DNA from: JAZGGS01 sp963714405
Lineage (GTDB): Bacteria; Bacteroidota; Ignavibacteria; Ignavibacteriales; Ignavibacteriaceae
DNA length: 64,000 nucleotides
NCBI GenBank assembly: GCA_963714405.1
Contig: CAVQOH010000002.1
Coordinates: 1,274,628 to 1,338,627, forward strand
Reading direction: 5' to 3'
Of this stretch, positions 25,007 through 33,273 are shown piece after piece. A program made the translations under genes and the position numbers. Positions within the stretch are counted from its first letter, which is position 1, and the number at the start of each line of letters is the position of its first letter. The notes below the pieces were generated by a model that saw only the letters and a program-made list of their open reading frames with translations, made no database searches and was not told where the DNA came from.

Positions 25007-25612
25007 TTAATCACTTTTAATTTTTTCTTCAATCATATTACCATTTTCATCATACTTGTAGGTAACTTCCCAATCCATAATCCAGGAAGTACCATCCCAT
25101 AAAAATAGCTGCTGTTTGTTAATAAAATTAGCTTGATTATAATAAAATAAAAACCTATATCTTTCGTTCCATTTAGCATTGTTCCAATTAAGCCATTCTT
25201 CTTTAATCATATTGTTCAAGTCATCGTAATTATAGTTATACCTCCATTTATTTAACCATTCAACACCATCCCAGATTTGTAATATTTTTTCTATAACATT
25301 ATTTTTTACATCATAAGAAAATTTGATGTTTGAATCATTTATCCAATTAGAACCATCCCAGCTTTGTTCTAAAGTTTCATTCTTTCTAAGGAATTCATCA
25401 TAAGCATAAGTATACTTGTACTCATTATCCCAATTTGAATCATTTAATGTTTGGTATATTTCTTTTACTACAACTTTTTGATTATTTATAAGTGTTTCAG
25501 TAATAATCTTTTTACTTTCTTCTGATAGAAGTTCCACACTTATTTGAGCAAATGTGTAATAAGGAAATAGGAAAGTAAATGCAATAATTATGTTTCTCGT
25601 GTAATTAATCAA
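25007..25612 (-). CDS. Exported protein with tandem W-D-G / Y-D repeats
   Basis: The frame extends up to 25729, but the upstream part reads poorly and overlaps the 11-bp repeat array. The TTG at 25612 gives a plausible signal peptide (INYTRNIIIAFTFLFPYYTF then AQ). The mature ~180 residues contain about four ~30-residue repeats of the form W-(D/N)-G-x-x-W-x-N-x(6)-Y-x-Y-D, for example WDGSNWINDSNIKFSYD and WDGVEWLNKWRYNYNYD. Such repeats occur in secreted Bacteroidota proteins and resemble short YD/RHS-like units. The function is unknown. The start codon is the least certain part. Confidence 0.6.
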   Translation of the reverse strand: MINYTRNIIIAFTFLFPYYTFAQISVELLSEESKKIITETLINNQKVVVKEIYQTLNDSNWDNEYKYTYAYDEFLRKNETLEQSWDGSNWINDSNIKFSYDVKNNVIEKILQIWDGVEWLNKWRYNYNYDDLNNMIKEEWLNWNNAKWNERYRFLFYYNQANFINKQQLFLWDGTSWIMDWEVTYKYDENGNMIEEKIKSD

Positions 25613-25712
25613 CTCACCTATTAATAGAACAGTTAAAACATAGTAATTTTCTACATTAATTTCAGTAACTGAATTAATTCCGTTCCAAACGAGAATACAC
25701 TTCAAATAATTT

Positions 25713-25776
25713 TTACAATTTTCTGACAATCTTTTGACATTTCCATGACAACATTTTCATTTTGATTATTTACATT
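25713..25776 (+). promoter_or_regulatory. Array of four 11-bp-phased TGACA-type boxes plus -10, upstream of the lipoprotein gene
   Basis: TTACA at 25713 and TGACA at 25724, 25735 and 25746 start exactly 11 bases apart. A -10-like TACATT follows at 25771-25776, 25 bases after the start of the last box, and the gene begins at 25803. The same layout is seen at 31185-31248. Helical phasing of 11 bp is typical of OmpR/PhoB-class response-regulator sites, but the regulator is unknown. Confidence 0.6.
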
Positions 25777-25802
25777 TATACAGAACAATTGGTGAGGCTG
25801 TT

Positions 25803-26213
25803 ATGTATAAAAAATTATTATCGAGCTTACTGGTAATAGCTTTGTTAAACTTAGTTGGATGTTATTCTGAAAAGGAAGTTACCATAAATAATGTGTTAAC
25901 AAACAATGGAATATCTGACATTACTGTCAACACAAAAGATTCATTAAATCTTTTATTTGAAAAACCAGAGTTCTTTTTTGACAATGATACACTTATAGGG
26001 AAGGCCAGTGTAATCAGCACGCATACACAAAGTACCAAAAAATATGATTGGAAAATACCACTTTCTGAAATTGTTAAAATTGAAATAGATGAATTTGATG
26101 GAACAAAAACTTTAATATTTGGTGGCGTTGCATTACTAGTACTTTTTGGGATTCTGTTTTTTCTTACTGCAGCATCAGGCGGTATAATGTCTGATTGGGA
26201 AATGAAATTTTAA
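25803..26213 (+). CDS. Small lipoprotein with C-terminal membrane segment
   Basis: A 136-residue protein with a lipoprotein signal peptide and lipobox LVGC (Cys20 region: LLNLVGCYSEKEV). A beta-rich middle is followed by a hydrophobic helix (LIFGGVALLVLFGILFFLTA) close to the C-terminus, an unusual arrangement for a lipoprotein. GGTGAGG precedes the ATG. No known domain was recognised. It is transcribed behind a phased TGACA array shared with the outer-membrane protein gene at 31276, so the two may respond to the same signal. Confidence 0.75.
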   Translation: MYKKLLSSLLVIALLNLVGCYSEKEVTINNVLTNNGISDITVNTKDSLNLLFEKPEFFFDNDTLIGKASVISTHTQSTKKYDWKIPLSEIVKIEIDEFDGTKTLIFGGVALLVLFGILFFLTAASGGIMSDWEMKF

Positions 26214-26298
26214 ATTCAAGTAATTATCCCTCATACTATTATTTAACACAAAATAAATGATTGCAAGCTATCTTACATAACTTTAGGCGCAGGAAGAA

Positions 26299-26658
26299 TC
26301 ATTCGCAGGCTAAGCAAGCAGTTAACCTAACATTGGAAGTCCTGTTTTCAATTACCTCAACCGGTTCATGATAGGTTATATTTAAAGGACCCCGGCAGCA
26401 TACTTCTGCATCAACAAAATAGTTGCCCGGAGCAACTTCAAATCTAGCAATTCCATTCACATCGGTTTTCTTAATGACTTGAAGAGGTGCTATTGTAATA
26501 TCAATATCCGGAACAGGTGTTGCATTAGGATCATTATCAACAACTAAAACAGAAATTGTTCCGTTTTTAGTATCCGTTACGCCGCTATCACAGGAGGTTA
26601 TATAATATGACAGAAAAATAAAAGAAACTGGCACAATAATTTTCATTATTAGCTTCAT
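26299..26658 (-). CDS. Small lipoprotein with carboxypeptidase-regulatory-like fold
   Basis: A 119-residue protein with lipobox ITSC (FIFLSYYITSCDSG), followed by one Ig-like or carboxypeptidase-regulatory-like domain (GTISVLVVDNDPNATPVP, then TDVNGIARFEVAPGNYFV). The mature end has four cysteines (CC in AEVCCRG, and CLACE at the C-terminus) that may form disulfides in the periplasm. It starts 18 bases after the VCBS-repeat T9SS gene and is surely in its operon. The function is unknown. Confidence 0.75.
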   Translation of the reverse strand: MKLIMKIIVPVSFIFLSYYITSCDSGVTDTKNGTISVLVVDNDPNATPVPDIDITIAPLQVIKKTDVNGIARFEVAPGNYFVDAEVCCRGPLNITYHEPVEVIENRTSNVRLTACLACE

Positions 26659-26675
26659 TTGAATATTTTCCTCTT

Positions 26676-28415
26676 TTACTTCATTAATAACATCTTTTTT
26701 ACATCTCTGCTGTTTCCAGCAGTTAATGTATAAATATAAACACCACTTGATAGAAATTCACCACTAAATTCTATTTCGTATTTTCCTGCAGGTTTTTCCT
26801 CATTTAATAGCTCGGTTACTTCGTTTCCCAAAACATCATAAACTTTCAAGGAGACAAAACTAAATTCAGGAATTTGAAACTGAATTTTTGTTGAGGGATT
26901 AAATGGATTCGGATAATTCTGAGATAGATAAAATTCATCCGGTGTTGATTGAACTATCTCTCTCACAGCTGTAAAAATTGGAACAGGGAATATTGCACTT
27001 GTATTTTGCATATCATGTTTATATGAATTCCAGAACTCATAATTTTTATTGTAGTAATCGTTCATGTCAAAAAAATGAATCTTACCTGAAAGAGATGCAA
27101 AAACAAATTCTACATCACCGTCACTATCAAAATCATCGATTAAAGGCGATGGAGAATGAGTACCAGATTGGTTTTCATCATTTATGAAGTAAGGAAAGCC
27201 AGCAACTGATGAAGTATCCTGATGGATAGCAAAAATATAATCGTTTGTTTTCACAATAATTTCAACAGAAGTTGTATCACCATCAATATCGCAGATTACC
27301 GGTGAACTGTTCACGTTGAATGAACTCCCCGGATGATTTAACAAAACAGGAAAATTTTGAAAAGCTGAGCCATCATGATGAAAAGCATAAAGTGATTCTG
27401 TATTGTTAATTAATCCTCCCGCAACAATTTCAAGATCTCCATCTCCATCAATATCACCAAGAGCAGGTGAAGATAACCGTGCATATGTTACACCAACAGG
27501 GAATCCTGCTTTTAAATTTCCAGCGGCATCAAAAACATATAAGCTGTCATCATTTGTATCATCATAGGAAATTACAACAATTTCATTACTGCCATCATCA
27601 TCTAAATCACCAACTGCTGGTGTAGATTTTATAACACCGGATAAAGCAATCGGAAATCCGTTTAATATATTTCCATCTTTTTCAAAAGCGTACAGATAAA
27701 AAGGATCAGGGCCAACGGGTCCTTCAAAAGTTCCTGTTATAATTTCATATTCAGCATCATTATCAATATCTGCAACAGCAGGTGAACCCGGCATTTCCGG
27801 TAACGTGAGCGGCCAGCCGGTTTGTAACGAACCATCGTTGTTGAATACATATAAATTTTTATTACTCGATGGGTAGATTATTTCCAGATAGCCATCTTTA
27901 TCTATATCAAAAAGTGTTGCCGCCTGGCTCGTACCAAAATTTTTGGGAAATCCAGGAAGCATATTTCCCTGATAATTAAAAGTAAATAATTGATTCCAGT
28001 TCCCAACAATTATTTCAAGTGAATCATCATTATTTAAATCCCCTATTGCAACGGTTGCAGGAATAGGAACACCAACCATTCTTTTCGGCCAGCCGGTTAT
28101 GTTGTTTCCAAAAAAATCTAAAATATAAATGATACCAGCACCGTATTGATTCCCTGTTGTGGTATCATAAGTTGAAATAATAATTTCCTTTATGCCATCA
28201 GCATTTACATCTGCAGATTTTAAACTTGATAGTATTGGTGCTTTTGTATCGTAAATCCAATCGGGCACAATTTGATTTTCAGGTTTGTCAATAATATGAT
28301 TTAGTGAAAAATTTAAATATTCATTTTCTGTTTCAGAGGTAGAGCTATAAAAAGTCTGGCTAAAACCTAAAACTGAATAAAACATAAGGAGAGTAATTAT
28401 GTAAAATTTTTTCAT
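26676..28415 (-). CDS. FG-GAP/VCBS-repeat surface protein with T9SS sorting domain
   Basis: A 579-residue exported protein: signal peptide (MKKFYIITLLMFYSVLGFSQ), then about seven FG-GAP/VCBS-type repeats with calcium-loop-like sequences (DVNADGIKEI, DLNDDGSNEI-like DLDDDGSNEIVV, DIDGDGDLEIV, DFDSDGDVEFV) that fold as a beta-propeller. The C-terminal ~80 residues are a T9SS type A sorting domain (NYPNPFNPST, ending KKMLLMK). It is probably cell-surface and may bind polysaccharide or protein ligands. Its sorting domain is nearly the same at DNA level as that of the DUF362 protein at 29151. Confidence 0.9.
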   Translation of the reverse strand: MKKFYIITLLMFYSVLGFSQTFYSSTSETENEYLNFSLNHIIDKPENQIVPDWIYDTKAPILSSLKSADVNADGIKEIIISTYDTTTGNQYGAGIIYILDFFGNNITGWPKRMVGVPIPATVAIGDLNNDDSLEIIVGNWNQLFTFNYQGNMLPGFPKNFGTSQAATLFDIDKDGYLEIIYPSSNKNLYVFNNDGSLQTGWPLTLPEMPGSPAVADIDNDAEYEIITGTFEGPVGPDPFYLYAFEKDGNILNGFPIALSGVIKSTPAVGDLDDDGSNEIVVISYDDTNDDSLYVFDAAGNLKAGFPVGVTYARLSSPALGDIDGDGDLEIVAGGLINNTESLYAFHHDGSAFQNFPVLLNHPGSSFNVNSSPVICDIDGDTTSVEIIVKTNDYIFAIHQDTSSVAGFPYFINDENQSGTHSPSPLIDDFDSDGDVEFVFASLSGKIHFFDMNDYYNKNYEFWNSYKHDMQNTSAIFPVPIFTAVREIVQSTPDEFYLSQNYPNPFNPSTKIQFQIPEFSFVSLKVYDVLGNEVTELLNEEKPAGKYEIEFSGEFLSSGVYIYTLTAGNSRDVKKMLLMK

Positions 28416-28554
28416 CTTGCAGTCCTTTTTAATAAAGAAAATTCCAGTAATCCTGAAAGATAAAGTTACCTATTTTAGATCTAAAGAAGTCTCAAGTAGT
28501 TAGAATGAATATTAGTATTCAACTCAACAAGATTTAGAGTAAGTTTTTTATTGA

Positions 28555-29075
28555 TTACTCTTCTTCAAACACTGGTGGAGTTATTGTAAAACCTAATTGA
28601 GTTACCCAAGTTAAATCACTAAATGCAATCCATTCCCCGGTTAATTTCTCATTAGCAAAAAATATCACGCTAAAACCTGGAATATCAACTTTGTTTCCAG
28701 TGGGAAGCATACTGCTTCTACCAGTATTGGTTCCTGTTAGTGTCCATCTAATTACAACAGCAGAATCTCCAACAAACATCTTATCATGAATCATTAACTG
28801 AAAATCCGGGAAAGCACTTCTAGTATTCTTTATTTCTTCTTTTAAAAGCTTCTGCCCAATCTTAGGTTTGAAATCCGGATTAATTCTTAGCTCAAATTCA
28901 GTGCTGGTAATTGAATCGAGAGTCTCCAAATTTCCCTGTATTCCATATTTCAAGATAATTATCCAGTATTGGATTAATCTGAGTAGCATTTTCTGTCTTC
29001 TGGCATGATATTGAATAGAAGAATTAAAAAAAACAGCGAAGCAATATAAAGGGGAAAAAATTTAATATTTTTCAT
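28555..29075 (-). CDS. SnoaL-like lipoprotein, split by two frameshifts
   Basis: The C-terminal part (28555 to ~28945) is a SnoaL/NTF2-like ester cyclase fold: NLETLDSITSTEFELRIN, AFPDFQLMIHDKMFVGD, VVIRWTLTGTNTG, then LPTGNKVDIPGFSVIFF. The N-terminal part is found in two other frames: ATG 29075 behind AAAGGTGA starts a signal peptide (MKNIKFFPLYIASLFFLILL), then a lipobox-like SCQKTENATQ and ILDNYLEIWNTG. Dropping one A near 29004 and one base of the GGG near 28946 joins all parts into a ~172-residue lipoprotein. As written the gene is interrupted, by decay or sequencing error. The ligand is unknown. Confidence 0.65.
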
Positions 29076-29150
29076 TTTATCACCTTTCTATTTTAAATTG
29101 TCAGCCTGTACTTATTACCATCTTTGCAATTCCGCAAACAATTTATAAAT

Positions 29151-30728
29151 CTAACGTAGTAGAATCATTTTTTTTGTTTCTAAAAAGTTATTGGTTTTTA
29201 GCTGATATAAATATATTCCACTTGATAATTCATTGTTTGAAAAATTTATTTCATACTCGCCTGCTTGTTTCTCCCTGTTTACCAGTCTAGCAACTTCATT
29301 TCCCAGAACATCATAAACTTTTAAGGAGACAAAACTTAATTCAGGAATTTGAAATTTAATTATTGTTGAAGGATTAAACGGATTTGGGTAATTTTGGTGC
29401 AACTTAATGATTTTTGGAGCTATGTTTTCCGTTAAATTATTTTCTGATGTTATCGATAATGTATTTCTATCATAAACAGACATTTCAATAGAATCAATTG
29501 TGCATGCAAACCCGGAATCTTGTAGACTACTTGCCCAGGGAACTATATTCAAGTTATAATCTCCTCCAGGGTTATCAGGATCAGTTTGAAGTGGTGTAAC
29601 CGCAATAGGTGTTAAAATATATTTGGCAGCATACCATGAAATTGCAGCTGGATCGGTGGATCCAAGAAGCATTTTTGTATTAACTACATAGCTAAGATTT
29701 CTATGGCTTTTAGTGCTTGTCCAAGCAGCATCAACTATAACCAGCTTTGGAAAAGTTAATCCCATCACTTTTGCAACAAGAGCGTAATCCCCAAAAAGAT
29801 AATCATAGTGCATAGGATTTGAACCACCATATCGCTCATCTTGATATGCAGTTGTAAGCACGCCGATCCAATTTTTTATTGCAATAGAGGCACCCGCCAT
29901 TGAGTGTGCTTTTAAAACAGGAAAATCAATTATACAAAGCGCATTTTTATCATAAGATTGTGAAAGTGAATCCCAAATTCCATGGTGAAGGGAAATATTA
30001 TAATTACCTGATGGAGTGCGGAATTTTGGGTAAGATATTTTTGAATCGGGTTCGTAAACGTAGCCATCATTATAATCACCGGTAGAATATTCTCCTGCCA
30101 CTACATCCCAGATGTAATTCCAATCTTTTACATAGACCGGGTAACCTTTTGAAGAAAAGGTGTTTACTACATCAATAATCGATTGCTCTTCATCTTCTGA
30201 ATTGTTATCATCTTCACCAATACTTGTATAAAGTTCCTGGGTATTATCGCAAACAATAATTTCACCCGAAAACCCTTCCGGATGTTGCAGGATTTTCCAA
30301 ATAATTCCTTTTATTCTATCTGTGCTCGTTGTTAACCTGCTGGTAAAAAGAAAATTGCCTTTAATAATTACAATGTTATTTGATCCAACTATTCCTTCCT
30401 GATTGTAAGAAGTTTTATGAAAGTAAATATTTCTTGTTTCCATCATCAACAAAAGAGTATCAATAGCCGGGTCAGAAAGATATGCGTCTGGTACTGTTGA
30501 ATCACCAGCTGCCAGGGAACCTGATGTTTGTGGAATCGAATCCATTACAAATACTGATGAAACAGGATTGCCAACTTCCCAGGTAGGTAATGAATTAAAT
30601 GAAGTAATTCTTGCTTTTAGAAGTTGAGGTATGAATAAAATTGCTAAAAACAATATTAGAATAATTATTACACCAAGTGAGATTTTAGTGTAGCTGTTTG
30701 AAAGCCAGTTTCTATTTCTTCTATTCAT
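29151..30728 (-). CDS. DUF362-domain protein with N-terminal membrane helix and T9SS sorting domain
   Basis: About 525 residues; ATG 30728 is preferred to the GTG at 30737 because AGGTGA lies just before it. After a basic N-terminus there is one membrane helix (ISLGVIIILILFLAILFIPQ). The main body is a DUF362 domain, recognisable by NIVIIKGNF and the signature FPVLKAHSMAGASIAIKNW, then LVIVDAAWTS and LGSTDPAAISWYAAKYI. The C-terminus is a T9SS domain (NYPNPFNPST, ending KKMILLR). DUF362 proteins are poorly understood; many carry iron-sulfur ferredoxin domains, which this one lacks. Surface export of a DUF362 protein is notable. Confidence 0.88.
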   Translation of the reverse strand: MNRRNRNWLSNSYTKISLGVIIILILFLAILFIPQLLKARITSFNSLPTWEVGNPVSSVFVMDSIPQTSGSLAAGDSTVPDAYLSDPAIDTLLLMMETRNIYFHKTSYNQEGIVGSNNIVIIKGNFLFTSRLTTSTDRIKGIIWKILQHPEGFSGEIIVCDNTQELYTSIGEDDNNSEDEEQSIIDVVNTFSSKGYPVYVKDWNYIWDVVAGEYSTGDYNDGYVYEPDSKISYPKFRTPSGNYNISLHHGIWDSLSQSYDKNALCIIDFPVLKAHSMAGASIAIKNWIGVLTTAYQDERYGGSNPMHYDYLFGDYALVAKVMGLTFPKLVIVDAAWTSTKSHRNLSYVVNTKMLLGSTDPAAISWYAAKYILTPIAVTPLQTDPDNPGGDYNLNIVPWASSLQDSGFACTIDSIEMSVYDRNTLSITSENNLTENIAPKIIKLHQNYPNPFNPSTIIKFQIPELSFVSLKVYDVLGNEVARLVNREKQAGEYEINFSNNELSSGIYLYQLKTNNFLETKKMILLR

Positions 30729-30880
30729 TTTTATCACCTAAAATCAATTATTGGAGAGCAGAATATTATTGGAATTAACATAAAATATTATTCGGCTAAC
30801 TTCAATTGTACATGAAAATAAATATGATTTCTATTTTGCGAAAAGATCAATTTATAACCTCATTAAAAAATGTTGAAATG

Positions 30881-30916
30881 TAAATAAAAAGCCCCTGCTT
30901 AATAGTTAAACAGGGG
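30881..30916 (-). terminator. Terminator after the 23-residue ORF
   Basis: On the minus strand CCCCTG (30916-30911) and CAGGGG (30897-30892) form a stem followed by CTTTTTATTT. It lies 22 bases beyond the stop codon of the tiny ORF at 30938-31009. Confidence 0.75.
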
Positions 30917-30937
30917 AATATGAAGAAATTTATCCCG

Positions 30938-31009
30938 CTACATCATTCTTATTTTAAGATACAGCGTGACCCCCAAAGCAATAAGTATTGCAATATAGAT
31001 AATAAGCAT
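30938..31009 (-). CDS. Possible 23-residue membrane peptide
   Basis: ATG at 31009 follows GAGAGGGA (complement of 31013-31020), opens a 23-codon frame and ends TAG at 30938-30940, followed by a good terminator. The peptide is almost wholly hydrophobic (MLIIYIAILIALGVTLYLKI, then a short basic tail), a single membrane helix of KdpF or similar micro-protein style. The combination of ribosome site, compact frame and own terminator in an otherwise empty 540-base gap supports expression. The function is unknown, and it might instead be a small RNA. Confidence 0.45.
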   Translation of the reverse strand: MLIIYIAILIALGVTLYLKIRMM

Positions 31010-31184
31010 AGATTCCCTCTCTATATTGAACAGGACTGTTTTACTCGCAACAATAGTGCCTTCTAAATAAGCTGTTTATGTACATTTTAATTGCTTTTTG
31101 ATGTTTCCAAATGATAAGAAATATATCTACTGTATAATAATAGTGCAGTTATTCAAAGTTAATATTTGATAATTGTCAATTGAA

Positions 31185-31248
31185 GGACAGAAATTTTACA
31201 TTTTCATGACATTTTCATGACAACCACCACTGTAGATTATTTTATAAT
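31185..31248 (+). promoter_or_regulatory. Array of four 11-bp-phased TGACA-type boxes plus TATAAT, upstream of the barrel-protein gene
   Basis: GGACA at 31185, TTACA at 31196 and TGACA at 31207 and 31218 start exactly 11 bases apart. TATAAT is at 31243-31248, 25 bases after the start of the last box, and the ATG is at 31276. The geometry repeats that of 25713-25776, including the box-to--10 distance and the ~27-base gap to the start codon. Confidence 0.65.
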
Positions 31249-31275
31249 GGTTTTAGATATAAAGAGGAGTTGAAA

Positions 31276-32118
31276 ATGAAAGTATTAATCAAAATTTTTG
31301 CATTAATTATTTTTCAGATTTCTTCAATATATGGAGGAGGTGGACCTCCACCTCCATTACCATTTGAAAGTGCAAAAATTTCGGGACCTATATATCGCGC
31401 ACCACTATTTTTATCAGATTCGAATAAAGTAACAATAACTACTAATGTATCATTTTATTCCCCACTTTCTTTAATTGGAAATATTGATGTTGAGGGAACA
31501 ACTAATATATCTACAAGTTACCAGGATGGTAAAGATCTAATTTGGAATTTATCAACTCTTGCTTTTGAAATGGGTTTAGATATCAAAGTATGGGAAAATA
31601 CTTCAGTTTTCTCTTCACTTAATATTGATAATGGAGAGCAGGGAATTAACCTTAGAGGAATCGATTTTGGATTTGGATTTTTTTCAAGCAGCAATTATAG
31701 TTTACGATTCAGATTAGATTTAGGATTGGGTTATTCCTCACAAAATGCAAAGGCAAGACTTAGATATATATCTCATAATTCTTCATATCCTGATACTGTT
31801 TACAGAGTTAACACCGATAATGTTGCTAATCTGGATCCGTTTGCGGCATTAACTCTAAATACTGCAAATGAAAACTGGTTAATAAATCCGTTTTTCCAGG
31901 TATCATATTGCAGCCAAACAATTTTTAATATCGGTGGATATTCCCGGGATGTTTACAGTAATATACATGTTTTTACTTTAACTCCCGGAATTACATATCT
32001 CATAAATAAAAATATACTGCTTATTGTTGGAGGGAATTTTATAATTCCCTCAAATATAAAAGAACGGTCCTCGTCATCTGTATTCTCTGGATTTACACAA
32101 TTTAATTTTTTGTTATGA
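31276..32118 (+). CDS. Outer-membrane beta-barrel-like protein
   Basis: About 280 residues; ATG 31276 is chosen over TTG 31270 because AGAGGAG ends six bases upstream. A signal peptide (MKVLIKIFALIIFQISSIYG) is followed by an odd glycine/proline run (GGGGPPPPLPF), then many alternating amphipathic strands (TITTNVSFYSPLSLIGNI, FGFGFFSSSNYSLRFRLDLG, VFTLTPGITYLINKNILLIV) and a terminal aromatic strand (FSGFTQFNFLL). This looks like a 10-12-stranded outer-membrane barrel. The ligand is unknown. It shares its promoter array with the lipoprotein gene at 25803. Confidence 0.75.
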   Translation: MKVLIKIFALIIFQISSIYGGGGPPPPLPFESAKISGPIYRAPLFLSDSNKVTITTNVSFYSPLSLIGNIDVEGTTNISTSYQDGKDLIWNLSTLAFEMGLDIKVWENTSVFSSLNIDNGEQGINLRGIDFGFGFFSSSNYSLRFRLDLGLGYSSQNAKARLRYISHNSSYPDTVYRVNTDNVANLDPFAALTLNTANENWLINPFFQVSYCSQTIFNIGGYSRDVYSNIHVFTLTPGITYLINKNILLIVGGNFIIPSNIKERSSSSVFSGFTQFNFLL

Positions 32119-32302
32119 GAATTTGATATGTAAAATATGATCTGGGACATAATAAGTATAATGGAGATTTAAGGTCTATAAACGAATTAAGTTTTCTCAA
32201 ATTGTAGTAACAGCAGTTTTTTATTAACTCACATATCAAATATCTATCTTTCTTTTAACAGTTAATTTAATTTTTTCAAAAAAATCCGAGTACAACATTT
32301 AT

Positions 32303-33193
32303 ATGGCTTATCTTGGTGAACTTAGTGCTCTTGTAACTGCTTTTCTATGGTCAGGTACTTCATTTGCGTTTACAAATGCTGCTAAAAGAATTGGTTCACT
32401 TCAACTAAATGTTAGCAGGATAATTCTGGCAACGATTTTTCTTTTCTTTATAATATTATCAGCTAATTTCGATTACAGCTTAAGCAATTATCAAATTAAG
32501 TATTTAGCTTTGAGTGGATTTGTAGGATTGGTCTTAGGCGATTCGTTTTTATTTAAATCCTTCCAACTTATCGGCGCTAGGTTAGGAATGCTTATAATGG
32601 CGCTTGTTCCTGCATTCAGTTCTGTGCTTGCTTTGGTTTTCCTAAATGAAAATCTTTCTATAAGCTCGGTTGTTGGTATGGCAATAACACTTTCGGGTAT
32701 CAGCATTGTAATACTTGAAAGAAATAAAGATACCGGTTCAATATTTAAATCAAATAAAATTGGTGTTTTTTATGGAATACTCGGCGCATTGGGGCAAGCG
32801 GGAGGATTAGTTCTTGCAAAATTTGCATTTGAAGCAGGAAACATAAATGGTTTTGTTGCTACATTTGTTCGCTTGTTTTCAGCAGTGATAATTATTTTTC
32901 CAGTTGCAGTTTTATTTAGAAGATATAAAAATCCTGTCAAAGTATATTCGAAAGATATAAAAGCATTGTGGGCAACTCTGGTTGGAACAATACTAGGACC
33001 CGTTTTAGGAATTACAGGAAGTTTAATAGCAATTGCAAATGCTCAGATTGGTATAGCTTCCACATTAATGTCTACAATGCCCATTATAATGCTTCCAATT
33101 ATTCGCTACTACTACAAAGAAAAACTGAGTTGGAGAGCAATTATTGGCGCACTTATTGCTGTAATAGGTGTAACAATACTATTTTTGTTGTAA
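32303..33193 (+). CDS. EamA/DMT-superfamily transporter
   Basis: A 296-residue inner-membrane protein with ten helices and two EamA repeats (LVTAFLWSGTSFAFTNAAKR in the first, GVFYGILGALGQAGGLVLAK in the second; LMSTMPIIMLPI near the end). Drug or metabolite exporter of unknown substrate. The gene stands alone on the + strand before the ATP-grasp gene, 80 bases away. Confidence 0.88.
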   Translation: MAYLGELSALVTAFLWSGTSFAFTNAAKRIGSLQLNVSRIILATIFLFFIILSANFDYSLSNYQIKYLALSGFVGLVLGDSFLFKSFQLIGARLGMLIMALVPAFSSVLALVFLNENLSISSVVGMAITLSGISIVILERNKDTGSIFKSNKIGVFYGILGALGQAGGLVLAKFAFEAGNINGFVATFVRLFSAVIIIFPVAVLFRRYKNPVKVYSKDIKALWATLVGTILGPVLGITGSLIAIANAQIGIASTLMSTMPIIMLPIIRYYYKEKLSWRAIIGALIAVIGVTILFLL

Positions 33194-33273
33194 CCATAGT
33201 AGTGCATAAATTTTTTATTGTTTGTATGATATAGAATAGATATCATTGTTATTGTTAAATTTAACTTCTGATC

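Noticed and set aside
25713..25757. Assigning the TGACA array to PhoB outright
   Set aside because: The 11-bp phasing fits, but the boxes face opposite to the usual Pho-box orientation relative to the + genes and no pho genes are nearby, so only an OmpR/PhoB-class site is proposed.
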